This document shows positions 37,868-49,104 of a DNA stretch of 64,000 nt, piece after piece. Position 1 is the first letter of the stretch. Each line of letters begins with the position of its first letter. The stretch is from Chryseobacterium gleum (GTDB lineage Bacteria; Bacteroidota; Bacteroidia; Flavobacteriales_D; Sanyastnellaceae): the NCBI GenBank assembly GCA_945862415.1, contig CAMAYP010000001.1, forward strand, positions 1 through 64,000, given 5' to 3'. The position numbers and the translations under genes were made by a program. A model generated the notes under the pieces. It saw only the letters and a list, made by a program, of their open reading frames with translations, made no database searches and was not told where the DNA came from.

Positions 37868-40678
37868 ATGAAAAAGTGCTGTTATCTTTTTCCATTATTT
37901 GTTTTTTGCCTCGGACGATTGTCGGCCCAGTTGGTGATTGACAATGGCATCAACGCGGATGCTGCGGTGCAGAACGTGTTGCTTGGGGCCGGTGTTACGG
38001 CGAGTAACATTACCTTTCAAGGTGACAATGCGCAGATTGGAGGTTTTACATGCAACGGATGTGGTTTGGGTATTGGCAACGGAGTCGTAATTGGCACCGG
38101 CAATGCCAATGGAGCGGATGGTCCGAACAGCAGCGGAAGCTTTAATCAGGGTCCGCCTGATTTTAGCGACGGTGTGGGTGATAACGATTTGGAGCAACTC
38201 AGTGGCATGGCTCTGAATAATACAGCGGTATTAGAATTTGATTTCGTGCCTACCGGCGACAGCCTTGCGTTCAATTATGTTTTCTCATCCGATGAATATC
38301 CGGAGTTCGTCAATAGTGTCAATGATGCATTCGGGTTCTTTCTGAGCGGTCCCGGCTTGAACGGTCCATACTCCAACAGTGCCATGAACATAGCGCTGAT
38401 TCCCGGTACTACGGTTCCAATCAGTATCAATACCGTCAATGATTTTGAAAATCCCGCTTATTACGTTGACAATACGGGCGGAGTAGCCAACGTTCAGGCG
38501 GATGGTCTAACAATCATGCTTACCGCTTATGCAGAGGTTATTTGTGGTGAAAATTATCACATCAAAATTGTGATAGGTGATGCAATGGACTATTTGTACG
38601 ATTCATGGGTTTTTCTGGAGGCGGGTAGCTTTCAGAGCAACGTTCTTTCTATGAGTTATTCCGCGCCCAATTATTCTTCGCCAATCGACGGAGGCGTTTT
38701 TGAAGGGTGTCAGGCAGGTAATCTTGTTTTTTCAAGGGCGGGGGTGCTTGATGCTGAGGTGAGCTACAGCCTGACATTCGCAGGTGATGCTATCATCGGC
38801 ACCGATATCGATTTTCCTTACACGGAAATTGTTTTTCCGGCAGGACAAGATGAGGTAACCATCACATTCCAGGCAATTCAGGATTTTGTGATGGAAGGTG
38901 TGGAGACACTTGAAATTACCATGGAAAACGCCGGTTGTGGATCGAGCAGTGCGAATGTTTCAATCAGCGTTTATGATCTTCCTGCGCTCGAAGTAGCCTT
39001 AGACGATGCATTGATTAATTGCGGAGAATCGGTCACATTTACTCCTACAATAACAGGAGGCTTGGGTGATTATACCCTTGTTTGGGACGGTGTATTTGAA
39101 GGCGCGAGCTATATCGTTATTCCCCAACAGGCCGCAACCTATTCGTACTCTGTTTCTGATACGTGCGGCGTAATCCCTTTTAATGGGAGTGTATCGGTTG
39201 AGTTTGTTGTGAATCCGCAGTTGCTCGTAGAAGTTTCTGATGACCTCACCGCGACCTGTTTAGACGTGCAGGAATTTCAGCCGCAAATTTCCGGTGGTTT
39301 GCCACCGTATGAAGTAGCATGGTATGTCGATGGAGCATTGGAATCTGTGAATACTGATTTGCTCTTTGCTTCTGATGTCAGCGTATCGATTGCGTTTGCG
39401 GTCACCGATTTATGCGGTGTAGAAGTCTCGGATCAGTTTAACTACAATGTGCCCGCTGTGCCTATTGAAGTGAACTTGGGACAAGATGTTACCGTTCGTT
39501 GCATTGATGAAGTAGTTTACAATCCGCAGCCAACAGGTGGGATAGGCGCATTTACGTATGAGTGGTTTGTGGATGGAGCCGCACAGCCCGGTACCCAGGA
39601 ATTCGATAATTTCTTTTTCAACGATGCGACGGTTCGCGTGGAGATTACCGATGAGTGCGGGAATTTCACCAGCGATGAGGTGGATGTTTTGGTTCCCCCT
39701 GTGCCGGTATCAGTTGCGCTACCTTCTGATATTTATACGACATGCCTTGAAACAAGTAGCCTTCAGCCGGTGGTTTCCGGAGGTGCGGGCGATTTAGACT
39801 ATGCTTGGTCTGTCAACGGCGTGGAGTATTCGAATGACACAGCAATCAATTATTCGACAGAATTAAATACAGCCATCGCTTTGACGGTTGAGGATGCGTG
39901 TGGTAATGCGGGGTATGACGAAATGCAGATTTTCATTCCTGCAGTGCCTGTGCAGGTTTCTACGACTGCCGATACCACGATTTGCTTGTATGATGGCGCA
40001 TTGCTGTCGGGAAGTGCATCGGGGGGAGTTGGCGAGCTCGTGTTGTCGTGGGAGGGTGGGTCCAATCAAGCGACTGTCTATGCAACACCTACCACATCTT
40101 CAGCCTATCGTTTATTCGTTCAGGATGAGTGTGGCAATACGGCCAGCGCAAATGTTTTTGTAACTGTCGATTTCGTGGAGCCCAATTTTATCTCCGCTTA
40201 TTTGGATGATGAGTTGGTGGGATTTACGAATTTAATGCCCGATTCGGTTGTTACCTTTTGGGAATTTTCGGATGGTACTATTTCGAATGACCAAAATCCG
40301 GTTCACCGCTTCAATACAGTGGATGAATGGGTTGCCACGTTGCACGCCTATTCGGCAGCAGGTTGCCACAACGAGGTGTCTCAGACTTTCGAAGCCACCG
40401 GCGCTGTTTTTATTCCAACGGCATTCACTCCAGACGCCGACGGCATCAATGACATTTGGAAGCCGGTTGGTCGAGATTTGGTCAGCTACCAATTGCGCGT
40501 GTTTAATAGGTCGGGTGAGGTGGTTTTTGAAACTGGCGACATGGAGCAGTATTGGGATGGAAGCATGCGTGGAGGAGAATATTATGTGCCCAATGGGGCG
40601 TATAGTTTTATTTTGCAAGCTACAGATGCTAGGTATAATTCGTTTGAACGTTCGGGTCATGTGCAACTCGTTCGCTGA
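37868..40678 (+). CDS. Choice-of-anchor L domain, Cys-repeat and PKD-containing secreted protein with T9SS type B (gliding motility-associated) C-terminal domain
   Basis: Signal peptide; FVPTGDSLAFNYVFSSDEYPEFVNSVNDAFGFFLSGPG; five approximately 70-residue TGG/SGG...D.CG repeats; C-terminal FIPTAFTPDADGINDIWKP...FNRSGEVVFE. Confidence 0.9.
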   Translation: MKKCCYLFPLFVFCLGRLSAQLVIDNGINADAAVQNVLLGAGVTASNITFQGDNAQIGGFTCNGCGLGIGNGVVIGTGNANGADGPNSSGSFNQGPPDFSDGVGDNDLEQLSGMALNNTAVLEFDFVPTGDSLAFNYVFSSDEYPEFVNSVNDAFGFFLSGPGLNGPYSNSAMNIALIPGTTVPISINTVNDFENPAYYVDNTGGVANVQADGLTIMLTAYAEVICGENYHIKIVIGDAMDYLYDSWVFLEAGSFQSNVLSMSYSAPNYSSPIDGGVFEGCQAGNLVFSRAGVLDAEVSYSLTFAGDAIIGTDIDFPYTEIVFPAGQDEVTITFQAIQDFVMEGVETLEITMENAGCGSSSANVSISVYDLPALEVALDDALINCGESVTFTPTITGGLGDYTLVWDGVFEGASYIVIPQQAATYSYSVSDTCGVIPFNGSVSVEFVVNPQLLVEVSDDLTATCLDVQEFQPQISGGLPPYEVAWYVDGALESVNTDLLFASDVSVSIAFAVTDLCGVEVSDQFNYNVPAVPIEVNLGQDVTVRCIDEVVYNPQPTGGIGAFTYEWFVDGAAQPGTQEFDNFFFNDATVRVEITDECGNFTSDEVDVLVPPVPVSVALPSDIYTTCLETSSLQPVVSGGAGDLDYAWSVNGVEYSNDTAINYSTELNTAIALTVEDACGNAGYDEMQIFIPAVPVQVSTTADTTICLYDGALLSGSASGGVGELVLSWEGGSNQATVYATPTTSSAYRLFVQDECGNTASANVFVTVDFVEPNFISAYLDDELVGFTNLMPDSVVTFWEFSDGTISNDQNPVHRFNTVDEWVATLHAYSAAGCHNEVSQTFEATGAVFIPTAFTPDADGINDIWKPVGRDLVSYQLRVFNRSGEVVFETGDMEQYWDGSMRGGEYYVPNGAYSFILQATDARYNSFERSGHVQLVR
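38982..40170 (+). repeat. Five tandem Cys-paired Ig/SprB-like protein repeats within the T9SS adhesin-like CDS
   Basis: Repeats starting VALDDALINCG, VEVSDDLTATCL, VNLGQDVTVRCI, VALPSDIYTTCL, VSTTADTTICLY, each ending D.CG. Confidence 0.8.
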
Positions 40679-40732
40679 TACGGACAACTTTTTAGAGAAG
40701 CCTTCTGTCATTAATTATCGAAACCAAATCTT

Positions 40733-42589
40733 ATGAGAATTCTTATACCTTTTTTTGCCCTTATCGTATTTGCTGCGAATAGCATAGCTCAGGTAACCGT
40801 TACCACAGTTACTCCCGCAGAGGCTGTTGCAGCGTTGGTAGGACCCGATTTAGAGGTTAGTAACATCACCTTCACAGGCGATGTCATTCAGCTTGGAACG
40901 TATCAAAACGCAGGAGGCAATTTTCCGATTGCCAACGGTATCGTGTTGAGCACAAGCGACGCCAATAACTTTGAGGCAGATGCTTTCTTCGGTGATCCGA
41001 TCAATCCCGTGAATACGGAGCCTGATTTGTTGGATATCGCCAACTCTGTTCCCCCGCTAATCAATCAGACGTTTGTAGTGAATGGTGTTTTCGATGTTGC
41101 GATACTTGAATTCGACTTCGTTGCTTCAGGGCCTATTCTTACTTTCAAGTATGTATTTGGATCGGATGAATACCTCACCTTCGTAAACACACAATACAAT
41201 GACGTCTTTTCATTTCTGATTTCAGGACCGGGTATTACCGGCCCGTATGCCTCGCCCGCAGCGTTTCCGGATGGTGCGCAAAACATTGCAGGCGTTCCCA
41301 ACAGCGACCCCTTCTTGCCCATTACTATTTCTTCGGTAAATAATGTGTTGAACACTCAATACTACATTAATAACCCTGGAAACATAATCAATAATACCAT
41401 TAGCTGCACAGGCTACACTGATTCGTTGCGTGTGTATGCTGATTTGCAATGCGGTCAAACCTATCACATGAAACTTGCAATTGCCGATGGTTCAGACGCC
41501 GGGTTGAAGTCGATGGTAATGTTTGAGGAAGGTAGCTTCCAGCTTTCAGGTGCAGGTATCGAGGCTTATTCAGTCGGCGCGCCTAGCACGTTGGAGGAAG
41601 ATTTTGTGCTTATCGAAGGCTGTTTAAACGGAGAGTTGCGTGTGCAGCCTCCGGCATGTGCTGCTGAAATACTGGATGTCGATTTTTCCTATTCGGGTAT
41701 TGCAATAAATGGTCTCGATTATGAGGCGTTGCCAATTACATTGAGTCTTCAGGGTGAACCGGTGCTTATTCCGATTATTGCTGTAGCCGATGGTATCAAT
41801 GAAGGCGACGAGTCGGTGCAGATTGTAATGAACTTTATCAATCTCGAAGGCGAGCCCGATTCTGATACTACCAACATCGTTATTCGTGATTATATACAGC
41901 CTGCTGTCGCTATGAAAACAGTGTATATCTGCAACAACGATACAACTGTTTCACCTGTCATCACAGGAGGTTTTGCCCCCTATGGTTATACATGGTGGGA
42001 TGGTTCGCAAACGACCTCACATTTTTTTGATGAAGGCGATGCCGGTAGTTACTCTATATCGATGAGCGATTGGTGCGGAACCGCTTTCGATACGGATTTT
42101 GATGTAGTGGAGCCGGGCCCCATTTTCGTTGCGCCGTTGATCTATAATTGTTTTGGACAGCAAACGGAAGATTTGGCTCGAAACGGTGCGCCACCCTATA
42201 GCATTGTTTTCTCTGAAGATTCGCTCACCAACACGGATTACTCATTTTTAGCTGAATATTATGGCACCTATTACGTGACCTTTACCGATCAGTGCGCTTC
42301 TTCAGGAGCAGCAACGATTGTAACACAGCGATGTGATACGAAGGTTCCCAACGTGTTTACCCCGAATGGTGACGGCAAGAACGATACATTCGAGATTTTC
42401 GGTATTGAAGGTTTCCGTGGAAGCAGCCTCGTTGTATTCGACCGTTGGGGAACGATTGTTTTTGAGGATAAGGACTACAAAAACAATTGGAGCGGTTCGG
42501 ATAATCCGGATGGTGTTTACTTCTACATCTTCACTCGTTCAGATAAAGAGGTGTTTACCGGGTCTTTCGAGAAGCTCGGAACGAAATAA
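40733..42589 (+). CDS. Choice-of-anchor L domain secreted protein with T9SS type B C-terminal domain
   Basis: Signal peptide; FKYVFGSDEYLTFVNTQYNDVFSFLISGPG; C-terminal VPNVFTPNGDGKNDTFEIFGI...VVFDRWGTIVFE. Confidence 0.92.
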   Translation: MRILIPFFALIVFAANSIAQVTVTTVTPAEAVAALVGPDLEVSNITFTGDVIQLGTYQNAGGNFPIANGIVLSTSDANNFEADAFFGDPINPVNTEPDLLDIANSVPPLINQTFVVNGVFDVAILEFDFVASGPILTFKYVFGSDEYLTFVNTQYNDVFSFLISGPGITGPYASPAAFPDGAQNIAGVPNSDPFLPITISSVNNVLNTQYYINNPGNIINNTISCTGYTDSLRVYADLQCGQTYHMKLAIADGSDAGLKSMVMFEEGSFQLSGAGIEAYSVGAPSTLEEDFVLIEGCLNGELRVQPPACAAEILDVDFSYSGIAINGLDYEALPITLSLQGEPVLIPIIAVADGINEGDESVQIVMNFINLEGEPDSDTTNIVIRDYIQPAVAMKTVYICNNDTTVSPVITGGFAPYGYTWWDGSQTTSHFFDEGDAGSYSISMSDWCGTAFDTDFDVVEPGPIFVAPLIYNCFGQQTEDLARNGAPPYSIVFSEDSLTNTDYSFLAEYYGTYYVTFTDQCASSGAATIVTQRCDTKVPNVFTPNGDGKNDTFEIFGIEGFRGSSLVVFDRWGTIVFEDKDYKNNWSGSDNPDGVYFYIFTRSDKEVFTGSFEKLGTK

Positions 42590-42592
42590 GCG

Positions 42593-43561
42593 TTAGAACT
42601 CACGTGTATGAAGAGCTTGTGCCAGTTGGTGCAAGCTCTCTTTTTTTTCACGGGCCACATCAATGGCATTCAAACGCTGCAAGGCAAGTTGATAATACTC
42701 GTTTACCTTTTCCTTTAAGGAAAGATCAATGCCTAATTCACGAAACAGGTTGCTAACAATTTCGACTTTGGCGGTTGCATTTTTATTCTCAAGTTGCAGG
42801 TCCAGAAGCGCGCGTTGATTTTCGTTCGCCTTCGTGTAGGCTTCTATCATCAAGTAGGTTTTCTTGTTGGCCAATATATCGCCGCCTACCTGTTTTCCGG
42901 TTTTTGATCCGTCACCAAACGTGTCCAGATAATCGTCCCAAAGTTGGAATGAAAGCCCTAGAGCAATCGCGAAATCATAGATGGCTTCTTGGTCGGGCAA
43001 TGAGGCGCCGCCAATGATTGCACCTATTTTCATTGAACCGCCGAGCAGAACAGACGTTTTGAGTCTGATCATTTCGATGTATTCTTCGATTGATACATCC
43101 TTGCGCGATTGAAAGTCCATGTCCATTTGCTGACCGATGCAAACTTCCAGTGCCGTGGTGTTGAATGTACGTATCACATCTCCCAAGACCTCTTGTTTGG
43201 TCTTGATGAGTAATTGATACGCTTGTATGAGCATAGCGTCGCCGCTCAGAATGGCCACATCGCGATTCCATTTCTCATGAACGGTAGGTTTTCCTCTGCG
43301 CAACGGTGCATTGTCCATAATATCGTCGTGCATGAGTGTGAAGTTGTGGAAGACTTCCATGGCAATGGCCGGGTAAACCACGTCTTCCGAATCGCCTTCG
43401 AACAGGTCGGCTGCGAGCAGTGTAAGCAGCGGGCGAACACGCTTGCCTCCAAGACTCAATATGTAGTTGACCGGTTGGAGGATATTCTCGTCGCCGTTTT
43501 TACGGCAGAAGCCATCAATTTTTTGTTGGATGACGGCTTGAAAATCTGCTAAGGAATGCAT
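42593..43561 (-). CDS. Polyprenyl (isoprenyl) diphosphate synthase
   Basis: GGKRVRPLLTLLAADLF, FTLMHDDIMDNAPLRRGKPTVHEKW (FARM DDxxD), FQLWDDYLDTFGD (SARM); ATG 43561 avoids overlap with rfbA. Confidence 0.95.
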   Translation of the reverse strand: MHSLADFQAVIQQKIDGFCRKNGDENILQPVNYILSLGGKRVRPLLTLLAADLFEGDSEDVVYPAIAMEVFHNFTLMHDDIMDNAPLRRGKPTVHEKWNRDVAILSGDAMLIQAYQLLIKTKQEVLGDVIRTFNTTALEVCIGQQMDMDFQSRKDVSIEEYIEMIRLKTSVLLGGSMKIGAIIGGASLPDQEAIYDFAIALGLSFQLWDDYLDTFGDGSKTGKQVGGDILANKKTYLMIEAYTKANENQRALLDLQLENKNATAKVEIVSNLFRELGIDLSLKEKVNEYYQLALQRLNAIDVAREKKESLHQLAQALHTREF

Positions 43562-43565
43562 GTAC

Positions 43566-44435
43566 TTATTTACCGGCTTTAAGTTGGTCGAGTATGTACC
43601 TGCCATAGCCGCTATTGACAAGTGGTTGTGCTATTTGTTCGGTTTGTGCATCGTCAATAAAGCCCATGCGCCAAGCTATTTCTTCGATACATCCAATTTT
43701 CAATCCTTGGCGCTCTTCGATGACTTGCACATATTGACCGGCCTGCATTAGCGAAGCAAATGTGCCTGTATCGAGCCATGCGGTTCCTCGGTCCATGCGT
43801 TGCACTTTGAGGCGTCCCTGACGCAGATATTCTTTGTTTACATCGGTAATTTCGTATTCGCCACGTGCACTTGGCTGCAGGTTTTTGGCTATTTCAACTA
43901 CATCGTTGTCGTAAAAATAAAGACCGGGCACTGCATAATTGCTTTTGGGTTGTTTCGGCTTTTCTTCGATGCTTACGGCTTTTCCATTGGCATCAAACTC
44001 AACCACACCATACCGTTCAGGATCTCGAACGTGATAGGCATATACTAACCCGCCATCGATTTCCGTGTTTTCGCGTAGCATATGTCCCAAACCCCGGCCG
44101 TAAAAGATGTTGTCGCCAAGAATGAGTGCTGCCTTGTCGTTGCCTATGAAGTCGGCCCCTAGCACAAAGGCTTGTGCAAGACCGTTAGGTACTTCCTGCA
44201 CCTGATAGCTGAAGTTACACCCCAATCTTTTTCCGTCGCCCAGGAGTTTTTCAAACCCGGGTAAATCGTGTGGTGTTGAGATAATAAGGATATCCCGGAT
44301 GTTGGCAAGCATAAGGGTCGACAACGGATAGTAAATCATCGGTTTGTCGTAAACAGGCATGAGCTGTTTACTCACGGCCAACGTGAGAGGGTATAAGCGG
44401 GTTCCGCTGCCACCGGCTAGAATGATACCTTTCAT
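43566..44435 (-). CDS. rfbA: Glucose-1-phosphate thymidylyltransferase
   Basis: [55 protein letters not shown]. Confidence 0.96.
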   Translation of the reverse strand: MKGIILAGGSGTRLYPLTLAVSKQLMPVYDKPMIYYPLSTLMLANIRDILIISTPHDLPGFEKLLGDGKRLGCNFSYQVQEVPNGLAQAFVLGADFIGNDKAALILGDNIFYGRGLGHMLRENTEIDGGLVYAYHVRDPERYGVVEFDANGKAVSIEEKPKQPKSNYAVPGLYFYDNDVVEIAKNLQPSARGEYEITDVNKEYLRQGRLKVQRMDRGTAWLDTGTFASLMQAGQYVQVIEERQGLKIGCIEEIAWRMGFIDDAQTEQIAQPLVNSGYGRYILDQLKAGK

Positions 44436-44445
44436 GAATACTAAT

Positions 44446-46899
44446 TTAATTTTTTTCGAGTTCAATTTTGCGCACGCTCCAATCATCGTAATGGAGGTCA
44501 TCTTCTTCATCGAGCGTTTGGAAGAAGGGCTCTTGAAAAGATTTAGTTGTTATGCGCTTTTGAAACGATAACAAGAGTGCCGGCAGTATTAGAAGGTTGG
44601 TAATCATTGCCACCAACAAGGTTACTGCCGTAAGAACTCCAAGCGCACGGGTTCCTTCAAATTCACTAGCTGCAAAGCAACCAAAGCCAAATAAGAGAAC
44701 TAAGGAAGTATAAACCATACTTGCGCCTGTTTCTCGGATGGCAAGCAAGGCAGACTCCTTGATTTTCCAATTGTGGATTTTTAATTCCTGACGATACTTT
44801 GCTAAGTAGTGAATTGTATTGTCGACTGTTATGCCGAGTGCAATCGAAAATACAAGGATGGTTGAAGGCTTCAAGGGAATGCCGGCAAACCCCATGATGC
44901 CGGCTGTAATGATTTGCGGAATAATGTTGGGGATAAATGAAATGAAAACCATTCGTGCGCTCCAGAACATAAAGGCCATCATAATCGAAATGATGAGGAC
45001 ACCGAAAAGCAACGAACTGAATAAATCGCCCACGAGGTAATTGGTTCCTTCGAGAAATACTACAGAGGTGCCCGTTAGCGTCACCTTGTATTTGGCAGGG
45101 TCGAATATGCTGTCGATTTTTGGTTTGATATCGGCCATCAACCGGTCCATTTCTTTCGTTCCGATATCTGCTACCTGGGTAGTCACGCGCGTGAGTCTTT
45201 TGGTGCTATCGAGAAACGTTTTTTCTACGCCTTTGTCGGCACGATTGTCATCGCCGATAAACTCTCCAATGAAGGCTTGCTCCTCGCGTGGTATTAGCGT
45301 GTAATAGGCAGAATCGCCCATGTAAAAAGCTTGTCGCAGGTATTTACTGGCGTCTACGATAGAGAGTGATCTGGAAAATGGATGGATTGTGGTATCCTTC
45401 AATTCCAGCGTATATCCGGCAAGCAAGTATTGCAGCTCCTCTATTTTCTGCAGATTTTTGTCTTTTGTTATTTGTCCTTTTTTGCCACAATCAATAAGAA
45501 TTTCGAATGGCATGACCCCATTGAAGTTTGCCTCAAACCACTTTAAATCGGTTATAACACGGTCGCTATCCGGAATGTCGTCCACGATATTGCCGGTGGT
45601 GTGCATTCGGCTGATTCCGTATACACAAACGGCGGTCAACACAAGGGTAATGGCATAAATCCATTTGCGGTGGAAAATTACGCTGCGCACTAATGCGTCG
45701 AGAATTCTCTCCAGCCACGGCGAGCTGAGGTGCCCAAGGTGGCGTTCGGTAGGTGGAGGAAGATAGCTGTATACAATTGGGAATACGAGCAACGACAGGA
45801 AGAATGCTAGCAAACAGTTCAAGCTGGCAATCACACCGAAGTGTTTCAGCAAATCGCTCGAGGTAAAAATGAATGTTGCGAAACCTACGGCAGTAGTGGC
45901 GTTTATCATGAATGCCGCAGCGCCGGCTTTCTGAACAACCCGCGCAAGTGCCCTAGTCTTGTTGCCGTAACGTTGATACTCTTGATGATACTTTGTGACC
46001 AGATAAATACAGTTAGGAACCGTTGTTACAATCATTAACGGGGGAATGAGACCCATCAGCATTGTAATCGGGTAATCGAAAACGGCAATACTGCCCATTG
46101 CAATTACCACCGAAACGACTACCACGCTCATAACGACCATGGTGACTTTCACACTGCGAAAGAATACCAAGAGAAGTACCATGCAAATGATAGCCGAAAG
46201 AATGGTGAAGAATTTCAGTTCGGCCTTCACTTTAACGGTCATGACCGAACGGATGTAAGGCATTCCCGATACAAAGGTTTGGATTCCCGTATCACGGGTA
46301 AATTGATCGGACAGCATTAGCATGCGCTCAACCGCGTTGCCGCGATTTTCCGAATTAAACAGTTTGGCATTCACAAACACCATCATCAAACCTGCGTCGC
46401 CATCTTTCTTATATAGCAGCTTTTCATAAAAGGGTAGGCTATTCAGTATTCCACGCAAAGAGTCGAGTTCGAACTGTGTTGTAGGGTCGTACTTTATGAG
46501 CTGCTGAAAATCGAAACGCTGCAGCGTTGTGTCTTTAACTAGATTGTAGCAATTACCGGTCGAAAAAACACTGTCGACCATAGGGAAGGATTGGCCATCA
46601 ACTTCTACGGTGGTGGCTTGCAGTTCACGAACCAGCTTGCGCCACTGATTGAAGTTATTGAGTTCCCAAATGCGTTCGTCTTTGTATCCGATAGCGAGTA
46701 CGTTACCGTCTTCGCTAAATTGATCTACGAAGCTGCGATATTCAATGTAGGTGCTATCGTCTTCAGGAAGCACGCCTCCGAATTTATAGCTCATGCGCGC
46801 GTATTGCGATTGCCAGCCCATAACGGCCGTAATCAAAATAAGCAGCAACCCCAAGGGTGCGCGATAGCGTAATATGAAGGCTCCTATTTTACCCCACAT
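44446..46899 (-). CDS. MMPL/RND-superfamily transporter
   Basis: [67 protein letters not shown]. Internal ATG 46899 (MWGKIGAF) avoids overlap with rpoN. Confidence 0.9.
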   Translation of the reverse strand: MWGKIGAFILRYRAPLGLLLILITAVMGWQSQYARMSYKFGGVLPEDDSTYIEYRSFVDQFSEDGNVLAIGYKDERIWELNNFNQWRKLVRELQATTVEVDGQSFPMVDSVFSTGNCYNLVKDTTLQRFDFQQLIKYDPTTQFELDSLRGILNSLPFYEKLLYKKDGDAGLMMVFVNAKLFNSENRGNAVERMLMLSDQFTRDTGIQTFVSGMPYIRSVMTVKVKAELKFFTILSAIICMVLLLVFFRSVKVTMVVMSVVVVSVVIAMGSIAVFDYPITMLMGLIPPLMIVTTVPNCIYLVTKYHQEYQRYGNKTRALARVVQKAGAAAFMINATTAVGFATFIFTSSDLLKHFGVIASLNCLLAFFLSLLVFPIVYSYLPPPTERHLGHLSSPWLERILDALVRSVIFHRKWIYAITLVLTAVCVYGISRMHTTGNIVDDIPDSDRVITDLKWFEANFNGVMPFEILIDCGKKGQITKDKNLQKIEELQYLLAGYTLELKDTTIHPFSRSLSIVDASKYLRQAFYMGDSAYYTLIPREEQAFIGEFIGDDNRADKGVEKTFLDSTKRLTRVTTQVADIGTKEMDRLMADIKPKIDSIFDPAKYKVTLTGTSVVFLEGTNYLVGDLFSSLLFGVLIISIMMAFMFWSARMVFISFIPNIIPQIITAGIMGFAGIPLKPSTILVFSIALGITVDNTIHYLAKYRQELKIHNWKIKESALLAIRETGASMVYTSLVLLFGFGCFAASEFEGTRALGVLTAVTLLVAMITNLLILPALLLSFQKRITTKSFQEPFFQTLDEEDDLHYDDWSVRKIELEKN

Positions 46900-46950
46900 A
46901 GATTTGACGCAAAGAAACGATAAGAAGTCAATGGAAACCAAAAATTGGTG

Positions 46951-46958
46951 TAGGTTTG
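46951..46958 (+). promoter_or_regulatory. Candidate -7 element TAGGTTTG for rpoN
   Basis: TAnnTTTG match ending 7 nt before the rpoN ATG (46966). No clear TTG at the expected spacing. Confidence 0.35.
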
Positions 46959-46965
46959 GAGCGTT

Positions 46966-48426
46966 ATGTTGAAGCAAACGATCCAACAAAAATTACAGGT
47001 AAAATTATCGCCTCAGCAAATTCAGCTCATGAAGATGCTTCAGATTCCAACAATGGAGTTGGATCAGCGCATTAAAGAGGAGATGGAAGTCAATCCAGCC
47101 CTGGAAGAGGGCAATGAAGATACCGATCCTGCTGATGATGATCAGGGCGAGGACCAACAAGAGGATTCGGAGAGTGAAAATAAGGAGGAGGATGAAATAG
47201 ATCTTTCCGATTATTTCGATGATGATGATATCCCTGATTATAAATTAAGAGTCAACAATCACAGTTCGGATGATGAGGAGCGTGACACTCCATTGGGCGC
47301 AGGGCGCACCTTTCAGGATTTGCTTTTTGCGCAGTTGGGTATGACAGAGTTGGACGACGATCAACGCATGTTGGCGGAGTATCTCATAGGCAATTTGGAT
47401 GAGAACGGCTATTTACGCAGAGAGTTGGCGGCTGTCGCAAATGACCTTGCTTTTTCGATGAATATCAGCGCTACTGTTGCCGATTTGGAGGAGGTATTGT
47501 CCGCTATTCAAGAATTGGATCCACCCGGAGTGGGCGCGCGCGATTTGAGGGAGTGTTTACTTATTCAAGTAAGGCGCTCAGAGGTTCGCAATGCCGACAC
47601 AGTAATGGCCGAGAAGGTATTGGTGAAGTATTTTGAAGAGTTTACCAAGAAACACTACGAAAAAATAGCGAAACGACTGGATATTGAAGAAGCCGAGTTA
47701 AAACCGGCGATTGATCTTATTCTTCATTTGAATCCAAAGCCGGGCAATAGTATGATAGAAGCTGCCCGAACCGTGCAGCATATCGTTCCCGATTTTTTAT
47801 TGATTTCGGAAGACGAGGAGTTGAAGCTCACGCTCAATGCCCGCAATGCACCTGAATTGCGCATTAGCCGTGAGTATCGCGAAATGATGCAGCATTATGC
47901 TAAAGCGAAAGTAAAGGACACTAAGGAAAAGGAAGCCTTGCTTTTTGTGAAGCAAAAAATAGACAGCGCAAAGTGGTTCATTGACGCTATCAGACAACGA
48001 AATGACACACTGTTGTACTGCATGCAGGCCATCGTAAATTATCAAAAGGAGTTCTTCCTAACGGGTGATGAAACCAAGCTGAAACCCATGATTTTGAAGG
48101 ATATTGCGGATATGGTTGGAATGGATATTTCCACGATTAGCCGTGTTGCCAATAGCAAGCATATTCAAACCACCTTCGGCACGTATCTATTGAAATATTT
48201 TTTCAGTGAAAGTCTTAGCACCGACGACGGGGAGGAGGTTTCATCGCGTGAAGTTAAGCAGATACTGAAGGATGCTATTGAGGCTGAGCAGAAGAGAAAA
48301 CCACTCACGGATGAGAAATTGATGAAACTGCTGAACGATAAGGGCTATAATATTGCGCGTCGAACAGTGGCCAAGTATCGCGAACAATTAGGCATACCGG
48401 TAGCACGATTAAGAAAGGAATGGTAG
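46966..48426 (+). CDS. rpoN: RNA polymerase sigma-54 factor
   Basis: LSPQQIQLMKMLQIPTMELDQRIKEEMEVNPALEEG, acidic region, LKDIADMVGMDISTISRVANSKHIQT, RRTVAKYREQLGIPVARLRK (RpoN box). Confidence 0.97.
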   Translation: MLKQTIQQKLQVKLSPQQIQLMKMLQIPTMELDQRIKEEMEVNPALEEGNEDTDPADDDQGEDQQEDSESENKEEDEIDLSDYFDDDDIPDYKLRVNNHSSDDEERDTPLGAGRTFQDLLFAQLGMTELDDDQRMLAEYLIGNLDENGYLRRELAAVANDLAFSMNISATVADLEEVLSAIQELDPPGVGARDLRECLLIQVRRSEVRNADTVMAEKVLVKYFEEFTKKHYEKIAKRLDIEEAELKPAIDLILHLNPKPGNSMIEAARTVQHIVPDFLLISEDEELKLTLNARNAPELRISREYREMMQHYAKAKVKDTKEKEALLFVKQKIDSAKWFIDAIRQRNDTLLYCMQAIVNYQKEFFLTGDETKLKPMILKDIADMVGMDISTISRVANSKHIQTTFGTYLLKYFFSESLSTDDGEEVSSREVKQILKDAIEAEQKRKPLTDEKLMKLLNDKGYNIARRTVAKYREQLGIPVARLRKEW

Positions 48427-49085
48427 AAACAGTTTCGGAAAAATCGACAGTGTTCACGCGTCACAATGTAACCTATCGCATTGCACAAGTTCTGTCGTTG
48501 GTGTTTCATCCGTTGTGGATGCCTCTCATTATCTATATGTCTGTGCGGACTATCGACCCTTATTACATAGCTCCTTCGCAGGCAGATTATTTTGTTTTTT
48601 TACTGCTTGGAATTAACATAGTCGCTCCTGCAGTGAGTATGCTCATTATGATAAAATATGGGATGCTTACCAGCATTGAACTGCGAAATCGAAAGGAACG
48701 ATTTGGACCTTACTTGTTGGTCATATTTTACTACTCGCTTTCCTACATAATGCTGCGGTGGAAGGGGCCTTACTTACCGGATACGGTATTTAGTTTTTTC
48801 CTATCCGTAATTCTTTCACTGGTGATTAGTCTAAGTATAAACAGCGTTTGGAAAATCTCTGTTCACATGCTTGCGCAAGGCGGAGTATTCGGGACGTTGT
48901 TGGCCCTAAATGTTATTCATCCGAACTTAGATACACTTTACCCGGCCATGTCGGTTCTCATGGCAGGCGTTACCGGATATTCACGGCTTTATTTAGATGC
49001 TCACACCCACGGGCAGGTTTACGCAGGATTTTGTTTAGGAGCAGTAATCAACTGGTTGATTATTTCCCAAACAGTCATGATTTAA
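48420..49085 (+). CDS. Membrane protein, possibly PAP2-like
   Basis: Several hydrophobic helices; SVLMAGVTGYSRLYLDAHTHGQVYAGFCLGA resembles a PAP2 C-terminal motif; ATG overlaps the rpoN stop. Confidence 0.65.
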   Translation: MVETVSEKSTVFTRHNVTYRIAQVLSLVFHPLWMPLIIYMSVRTIDPYYIAPSQADYFVFLLLGINIVAPAVSMLIMIKYGMLTSIELRNRKERFGPYLLVIFYYSLSYIMLRWKGPYLPDTVFSFFLSVILSLVISLSINSVWKISVHMLAQGGVFGTLLALNVIHPNLDTLYPAMSVLMAGVTGYSRLYLDAHTHGQVYAGFCLGAVINWLIISQTVMI

Positions 49086-49104
49086 ACTATAGGGGGTATT
49101 ATGC

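Noticed and set aside
38982-40170. Protein repeats as a possible DNA-level tandem repeat or assembly artefact
   Set aside because: The copies differ widely at nucleotide level, so they are diverged protein domains, not a recent DNA tandem array.
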